Origin: JAGPDF01 sp052035735
Lineage (GTDB): Bacteria > Acidobacteriota > Thermoanaerobaculia > Multivoradales > JAGPDF01
Length of the DNA stretch: 64,000 nucleotides
Assembly (NCBI GenBank): GCA_052035735.1
Contig: JBPOHI010000010.1
Location: 1 to 64,000, forward strand
Direction of reading: 5' to 3'
A program made the translations under genes and the position numbers. The notes under the pieces were generated by a model. The model searched no databases. It saw only the letters and a list, made by a program, of their open reading frames with translations, and was not told the origin of the DNA. Shown here one piece after another: positions 59,603 through 64,000 of this stretch; within the stretch, counting starts at the first letter, position 1; every line of letters starts with the position of its first letter.

Positions 59603-60106
59603 TCAAGTTGGGGAAGGGAAGATTCCGAACAGGGAAATAATGAAGTTGACGCAGAGGTAAGGCTGAAGATTCGTGTGCGGCTGACTTCCGCCAACGGAGG
59701 TCATCGAGGTGGAAGCCAGACTCACGTTCGGAGTGTCCTCAATGTAGAGGTCGGCCGATGTGGACTGAGCGACGACGTTGTTCGTGGGGGCGGACTGGTT
59801 GGCGGGGCTGAGCGCGGCGAGCATCGGGTGCGAATGCGCCGCGATCTGGGGCACGGTAAGGGTGATCTCCTCGGCTCCGCCGGTATCCGCAAGAACGAAA
59901 CCCAATCCAAAGTGGATCGGCACCCGACCCCTGAGGTCGGGAAGGGCGAAGGTGCTCTCGCCGTCGCCGCCGTAGGTCGTGCCGATTAGCTGAAAGAGAG
60001 TCTCGTTCTCGGAAATCGGAAGCAGCTGCCCCTCGCAGAACATCCAACCTGCGGGAGCGAAGTTCCCGCCAAACATCCGAACTTCACCAACGTAGGGTTG
60101 AGCCAT
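59603..60106 (-). CDS. Phage tail collar (MdpB-like) protein 2
   Basis: A 167-residue paralogue. YVGEVRMFGGNFAPAGWMFC, EGQLLPISEN, LIGTTYGGDGESTFALPDLRG and GGSQPHTNLQPYLCVNFI mark the collar domain and closing strand. The variable middle is Ser/Thr/Asn-rich (APTNNVVAQSTSADLYIE). The ATG at 60106 has TGAGGTC upstream and lies 7 bp after the first collar gene's stop; the third follows after 10 bp. Similar lengths and equal spacing suggest the three act together, perhaps as a heterotrimeric fibre tip. Confidence 0.88.
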   Translation of the reverse strand: MAQPYVGEVRMFGGNFAPAGWMFCEGQLLPISENETLFQLIGTTYGGDGESTFALPDLRGRVPIHFGLGFVLADTGGAEEITLTVPQIAAHSHPMLAALSPANQSAPTNNVVAQSTSADLYIEDTPNVSLASTSMTSVGGSQPHTNLQPYLCVNFIISLFGIFPSPT

Positions 60107-60113
60107 GGCGACC

Positions 60114-60614
60114 TCAGGTGGGGGAAGGGAAGATGCCCTGGAGGGCGATACAGAAACACAGCGTGAGAAAGGGCTGCATGTTGAGATGAGCCTGACTGCC
60201 GCCGACATTGGTGATGGTCGCGGGTTGGAGGCTCACGAGGCTGACGGGCGACGAGTAGAGCTGGCTGGGGCTGTCGGCGAGAACCCCGGATAACGGGACG
60301 GGCGTGTTGCCGCTGTCGGTGGAGCCAACGAGCCCGTGCGTGTGCGTGGGAAGCTCGGCGATCGAAAGCGTGTGCGCCTGCTCACCGCCGCGCTCCCCCA
60401 GCGTGTGGCTCGACCCGACGTGGAGAGGCGCCCGCCCTTGGAGGTCCGGCAGGGCGAAGTTGACCCGCCCGTCGCCGCCGAACGTGGTGCCCAGCAACGA
60501 GAACAGCCCCTGATTCTGATTGATGGGGAGCAACTGTCCGTTGCACAACGCCCAGCCCCGCGGAGCCCAGCTGAAGCTCATGATCCGGATCTCGGCGAGA
60601 AACGGCTCTGCCAT
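60114..60614 (-). CDS. Phage tail collar (MdpB-like) protein 1
   Basis: A 166-residue paralogue, first of the trio. FLAEIRIMSFSWAPRGWALC, NGQLLPINQN, LFSLLGTTFGGDG, FALPDLQGRAPLHVG and GGSQAHLNMQPFLTLCFC are diagnostic. The variable middle (about 90-140) is short and rich in Ser/Pro. The ATG at 60614 has an excellent AAGGAGG upstream. It lies 27 bp after the stop of the giant surface protein gene. No signal peptide is seen on any of the three, so secretion must be non-classical, or the proteins stay inside. Confidence 0.89.
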   Translation of the reverse strand: MAEPFLAEIRIMSFSWAPRGWALCNGQLLPINQNQGLFSLLGTTFGGDGRVNFALPDLQGRAPLHVGSSHTLGERGGEQAHTLSIAELPTHTHGLVGSTDSGNTPVPLSGVLADSPSQLYSSPVSLVSLQPATITNVGGSQAHLNMQPFLTLCFCIALQGIFPSPT

Positions 60615-60641
60615 GGAGTCCTCCTTCCCGTATGTCGAATC

Positions 60642-63600
60642 TTACGGCATCGGGCACTCGGCGGTCGTGCCGAAGCCCGTCCCTGCGTGATCGGCGCTGG
60701 TCGTCGCACCGCTGTTGTTCGTGGCAAGGAAGGTCTGCACGGCGGCGTCGTTGGCTGCGGCCCCTGTGTAATCCTCGAGAGTATAGGTCGTTCCAGGGAA
60801 ACGCTGGCGGACCCGGACGCCGAACACCCCTACCACCGTCGTCGAGGTGTTGCCCCGGATGTCGGCGCAAACGGTCGTAGTGTCGGTCGAAACCGCGCCC
60901 GCGTCGGCGCGGATCCCGTCGGCGGACAGCGGGTCGGTCAGCGAGATCGTGTTGTTGGCGATCGTCGCGTTGATCCGGCTGTTGCCGTCCCGGGCGATCA
61001 CCTCGACACCGCGATTGCCCACCTGCGAGATGTTGTTCGCCTCGATCAGGACGGTCAGGACGTTCGACCCGTCCCCGTCGCTGCCGTTGCTCGTCACCCG
61101 GATCCCGGGGCCCGTCGCAGAGTTCGCATTGGTGATGACGTTGCTCACGACCGAGCCGGAGAGCGGTCCGCCGCCTCCCGCCGCAAGGTTGATGTTGATG
61201 GGAGAGGCCAGGCCCGGTGACGAATTGAAGGTGCCTCGCTGCACGTCGAAGTTCATCGCGCCGATACCGCCGTTGGCGATGTTGACGCCGATGTTGTTGT
61301 TCGCAAATGTTCCGCCGCTTCCGGCTACTCCCGTGGCACCGACCTCCAGGTCGGCGGTTCCGGTCCAGTCGGGCGTGGCGGTGAGCTGGATGCCGTTGGC
61401 CCGATTGCCGGTGAATGTGGAGGTCGTGATGTCGGCGGTGAGGCTCGCCGTTCCTTCCAGCCGGAACTCCAGGCCGTTGTTGCCCGGCGAAGCGACCGAA
61501 GTGTCCCGGATCGTCGTTCCCGTCATGGTGAACTGCGAGACGGTCCCGCTCCGGTTGGCGATCTTGAAGTTGTTCTCGAAGCCGTCCTCGATCAGGCAGT
61601 TGGTGATCGTGACTACGCCCGTCAGTCCGTTGATTCCGCCGACACCCTCGGTGCCGAAGTAGATCGAGCTCTCGTCGGTGCCGGCGTCGTCTCCGTTCTT
61701 CGAGGCCGAATTGATCGTGGTGTTGGTCAGGGTGAAGCCGTCGACGCTGTGTCCGCGAATGCCGAAGTTCTGGAAGTCGTTGAGCTGCATCCAGGAGAAG
61801 GACGGGCTCGTCGTGCCGTTCAAGTAGATCCCGATGCCCGCCGTGGTACTGCCGTTCGCGCCCGTCTTGTTCGCGATCGTTCCGCCCGAGGCCGCGGAAC
61901 CTGTGCCGGTGACGGAGAGTCCGCCGCTCGCGCCGGTCGAAACGAGCGAGATACCGACGTTGGCGCCGCTACCGGACGAGATGCTCTGGAAGGTCATTCC
62001 CGCGGCGCCGATGCTGGAACTGGCGACATTCAGCGCGCTCCCGCTGGTTGAGTTGATCGTGTTGAGCGCGCCCTGCACGGTGATCGCCGCCGCGCCGCCG
62101 GTGGCGTTGAAGCCGGTGCCGGAGGTGGTGTCGATGTCGAGGCCGCCGCCGGTGAAGTTGATGGTCGCGCCGGTGTTGGAGGCGAGGGTGACGGCGGTGT
62201 CGGCGCCGGTATTCAGCGTCTTGGTCGCGCCGGAGAAGTTGATCGTTCCGCCGGTGTTGGAGGCGACGTTGATGCCGTTGCCGGCGGAGGTGCTCGAGAG
62301 GTTTCCGGAGAGCGTCACGGTGCCACCGGTGCGACCGGTGATCTCGACCAGGAGCGCGTTCGCGGTACAGGTGATCGGACCGGCATAGGTCACGTTGCCC
62401 GCACCGCCGTTGAGGTCGAAGCAGGTCCCGCCAGCGCCCGTGATGCTGCCGCCGTTGGCGGTGAACGAGCCGGTGACGGTGTCGAGGTTCACGCCCTTGC
62501 CGGTGCTGTTGGTCGAGGAGACGGTGGCGAAAGTCGCTCCGCTGTCGAGAATGGTGCTGCCGATGTCGACCGCGGCGCCGCCGGTGGCGACGATCGAGTT
62601 CGACGCGCCGCCGATCTTGAGAGTCCCGGAGGTGTTGGCGTTGAGGCCGACTCCGTCGGCGACGATCGTCAGGCTGTCGAAGGTGAGGCTCGCGCCGGCG
62701 TTGGTGAGCAGGGACACCGCAGTGGCGCTTGGTGCGGAGCCGATCGCCGAGTCGGTGATCGTCGTGTTGCCGAAGTCGGCCACCAGACCGGGCGACGTGG
62801 TGACGTAGAGGCCCCGGGTGGTCGGATTGGTCAGAGTGGTCGTCGTGGCGGTCAGGTTGCCGGCGATGGTCACCAAGGACAGGCCGTTCTGGCCCGCAGA
62901 GCCGGTCGAGGAGAGCGTTCCGAAGGTGGCGTCGAGCGTCCCCGACTGCAGGGCGAGCGCCGGACCGCCGCTGCCGGTCACGTTGACGTCCGAGACCGTG
63001 AGCGTGCCGAAGTTCGCGCTGAGGATTCCGACAGAGGAGGTGGCCGTCACGTCCAATCCGCGGACGGTGTTGTTGAGCGCGACATCCAGGCCGACGCCCG
63101 CGGCGTTGGTGATCTGCGGCCGGTTCCCCACCGGGACGATCGTGGTGCCGTCGAGAACGAGGCCCGCGGCCTCTCCGAGGAGCGTCTGATCCGCTTCGAG
63201 AACAAGGCCGTCGGCGTACGGCGTGCCGTCGTCGTCGTAGACGAAAATGATGTCGCCCGGCTGGTCGGGGTCGGAGCCGCTGTTGACCGAAGAGAGGAGC
63301 TGGAACGGATCGGCCAGTGTCCCGAGGTGCGGCGGCGTGGTGTTCGAGTCGTCGACAAACCAGACCACGCCTTCGAGGGCGATGTTCGCCGTCGCGGTCG
63401 AGGTGTTGCCGTTGTCGTCCACCACCGTGTAGCTGAAGCTGTCGACGCCCGCGAAGCCCGCCGGTGGGTTGTAGGTGAACTCGCCGGTCGCTGCGGAGAC
63501 CAGGGAGAGCGTCCCGCCCTGGGCGGAGGTCGCCGGGAAGGTCCCGCTCTGCACCGTCAGCGTGTCGCCGTCGGCGTCCTCGTCGTTGTCGAGGAGATAG

Positions 63601-64000
63601 GGCCTTGCGGCGGTGCCGTCGGTCGCGAAGCTGACGTTGCCGAACCAGCCGTACTGGTCGTTGTGCGCCAGCGGCGTCGAGGAGACCGAGCCGGCGACCA
63701 GCGTCGTGTTGGCATCGACGGTGTCGGTAAGGTCGACCGCGAGCGCTTCGTTGCCGCTGTTGGTGACCGTCACCGTGTAGCGCACGCGATCGCCCGGATC
63801 GACCCGGGTGTCGCTGTCGGTGTCGACGATCTGGAGGTCCACCTTGGTGGCGGCGACGGCCGCCGGAGTCGTGGTGACCTCGTTCAGCGTCGCGGTCCCC
63901 TCGCCGCTGCGCAGCGTCATCTCGATCGCGCCGACGCTCGAGAAGACCGCGCCGGTGCCGCCGGCGACGCGGAACTCGGTGAAGGGAATGGAGACGCTCT
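60642..64000 (-). CDS. Giant repeat-rich surface protein (5' end cut by window edge)
   Basis: More than 1100 residues are in the window and the frame stays open at the right edge. Order from the edge: part of a beta-sandwich; a DUF11-like repeat (DPGDRVRYTVTVTNSGNEAL); a cadherin-like/Big domain (GTLSLVSAATGEFTYNPPAG then GVDSFSYTVVDDNGNTS); then a long right-handed beta-helix of Gly/Thr/Ser/Asn-rich repeats (about 700 residues). It ends FGTTAECPMP, without a PEP-CTERM, LPxTG or autotransporter barrel. The composition is that of an adhesin or cell-surface structural protein. It heads (or is near the head of) the collar operon. Confidence 0.85.
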   Translation of the reverse strand, partial: SVSIPFTEFRVAGGTGAVFSSVGAIEMTLRSGEGTATLNEVTTTPAAVAATKVDLQIVDTDSDTRVDPGDRVRYTVTVTNSGNEALAVDLTDTVDANTTLVAGSVSSTPLAHNDQYGWFGNVSFATDGTAARPYLLDNDEDADGDTLTVQSGTFPATSAQGGTLSLVSAATGEFTYNPPAGFAGVDSFSYTVVDDNGNTSTATANIALEGVVWFVDDSNTTPPHLGTLADPFQLLSSVNSGSDPDQPGDIIFVYDDDGTPYADGLVLEADQTLLGEAAGLVLDGTTIVPVGNRPQITNAAGVGLDVALNNTVRGLDVTATSSVGILSANFGTLTVSDVNVTGSGGPALALQSGTLDATFGTLSSTGSAGQNGLSLVTIAGNLTATTTTLTNPTTRGLYVTTSPGLVADFGNTTITDSAIGSAPSATAVSLLTNAGASLTFDSLTIVADGVGLNANTSGTLKIGGASNSIVATGGAAVDIGSTILDSGATFATVSSTNSTGKGVNLDTVTGSFTANGGSITGAGGTCFDLNGGAGNVTYAGPITCTANALLVEITGRTGGTVTLSGNLSSTSAGNGINVASNTGGTINFSGATKTLNTGADTAVTLASNTGATINFTGGGLDIDTTSGTGFNATGGAAAITVQGALNTINSTSGSALNVASSSIGAAGMTFQSISSGSGANVGISLVSTGASGGLSVTGTGSAASGGTIANKTGANGSTTAGIGIYLNGTTSPSFSWMQLNDFQNFGIRGHSVDGFTLTNTTINSASKNGDDAGTDESSIYFGTEGVGGINGLTGVVTITNCLIEDGFENNFKIANRSGTVSQFTMTGTTIRDTSVASPGNNGLEFRLEGTASLTADITTSTFTGNRANGIQLTATPDWTGTADLEVGATGVAGSGGTFANNNIGVNIANGGIGAMNFDVQRGTFNSSPGLASPININLAAGGGGPLSGSVVSNVITNANSATGPGIRVTSNGSDGDGSNVLTVLIEANNISQVGNRGVEVIARDGNSRINATIANNTISLTDPLSADGIRADAGAVSTDTTTVCADIRGNTSTTVVGVFGVRVRQRFPGTTYTLEDYTGAAANDAAVQTFLATNNSGATTSADHAGTGFGTTAECPMP

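Noticed and set aside
57897..60614. Possible prophage because of three tail-collar proteins
   Set aside because: No integrase, terminase, portal, capsid, sheath, baseplate, holin or lysin genes. Flanked by ordinary chromosomal genes and a giant surface protein.

Overview
The window is strongly GC-rich and densely coded, and it looks chromosomal. It suggests a diderm (Gram-negative-type) bacterium. The evidence is a DNPR-type (diaminopimelate) MurE, a SurA-like periplasmic chaperone, FtsA/FtsQ/FtsL, and type IV pilus genes with sigma-54-type promoters. Gene content and style (MFS/spermidine-synthase fusion, M20 peptidases, GT-C enzymes with TPR tails, phage-collar trio) fit an Acidobacteriota-like lineage, but that placement is inference. 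No tRNA, rRNA, CRISPR array, insertion sequence or prophage structural module was seen. No gene-free stretch exceeds 300 bases; the longest is 34108-34383.

Layout. (1) 1-7508, mostly minus strand: two pseudopilins (one cut by the window edge), a PilS/NtrB-like histidine kinase, prepilin peptidase PilD, a major-pilin-like protein, and two secreted or membrane-anchored M20 peptidases either side of the pilin. Both pilin promoters have near-consensus sigma-54 -24/-12 elements. (2) 7.6-28.3 kb, both strands: a cell-surface glycan locus. It has several polytopic GT-C-type enzymes, a DegT-family sugar aminotransferase, an ArnC/DPM1-like GT2, an NAD-dependent epimerase, two methyltransferases, an LtaS-like phosphatase-fold enzyme, and a UbiA-type polyprenyl-phosphate phosphoribosyltransferase co-oriented with a PAP2-type phosphatase. 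A polyprenyl-phospho-pentose donor route feeding the GT-C enzymes is a plausible hypothesis. (3) 28.4-34.1 kb: biotin carboxylase plus a separate biotin carrier protein, a small secreted protein, a ThrE-type exporter, and transhydrogenase subunits PntA2-PntB. (4) 34.4-39.8 kb: mfd, translationally coupled to two parvulin-type foldases (a lipoprotein and a SurA-like protein). (5) 39.9-54.7 kb: a near-complete dcw cluster, mraZ-rsmH-ftsL-ftsI-murE-mraY-murD-ftsW-murG-murC-ftsQ-ftsA-ftsZ. It lacks murF, murB and ddl, and three 10-bp-phased TGGA boxes precede mraZ. (6) 54.7-57.4 kb: VanZ-like and MgtC/DUF4010 membrane proteins, and a nucleotidyltransferase with a tiny partner gene. (7) 57.4-64.0 kb, minus strand: a compact operon with a giant repeat-rich surface protein (cut by the right edge), three paralogous phage-tail-collar proteins, a small protein, a Tat-exported protein and a GNAT acetyltransferase. 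This is the best candidate in the window for a poorly described system.

A recurring regulatory theme is that ten transcription-unit starts across the window carry a TAnnnT (-10-like) hexamer only 6-10 nt before the start codon and usually lack a Shine-Dalgarno sequence. That implies widespread leaderless mRNAs. Other unit heads and internal genes use clear GGAG-type ribosome binding sites or 1-4 bp start/stop overlaps.
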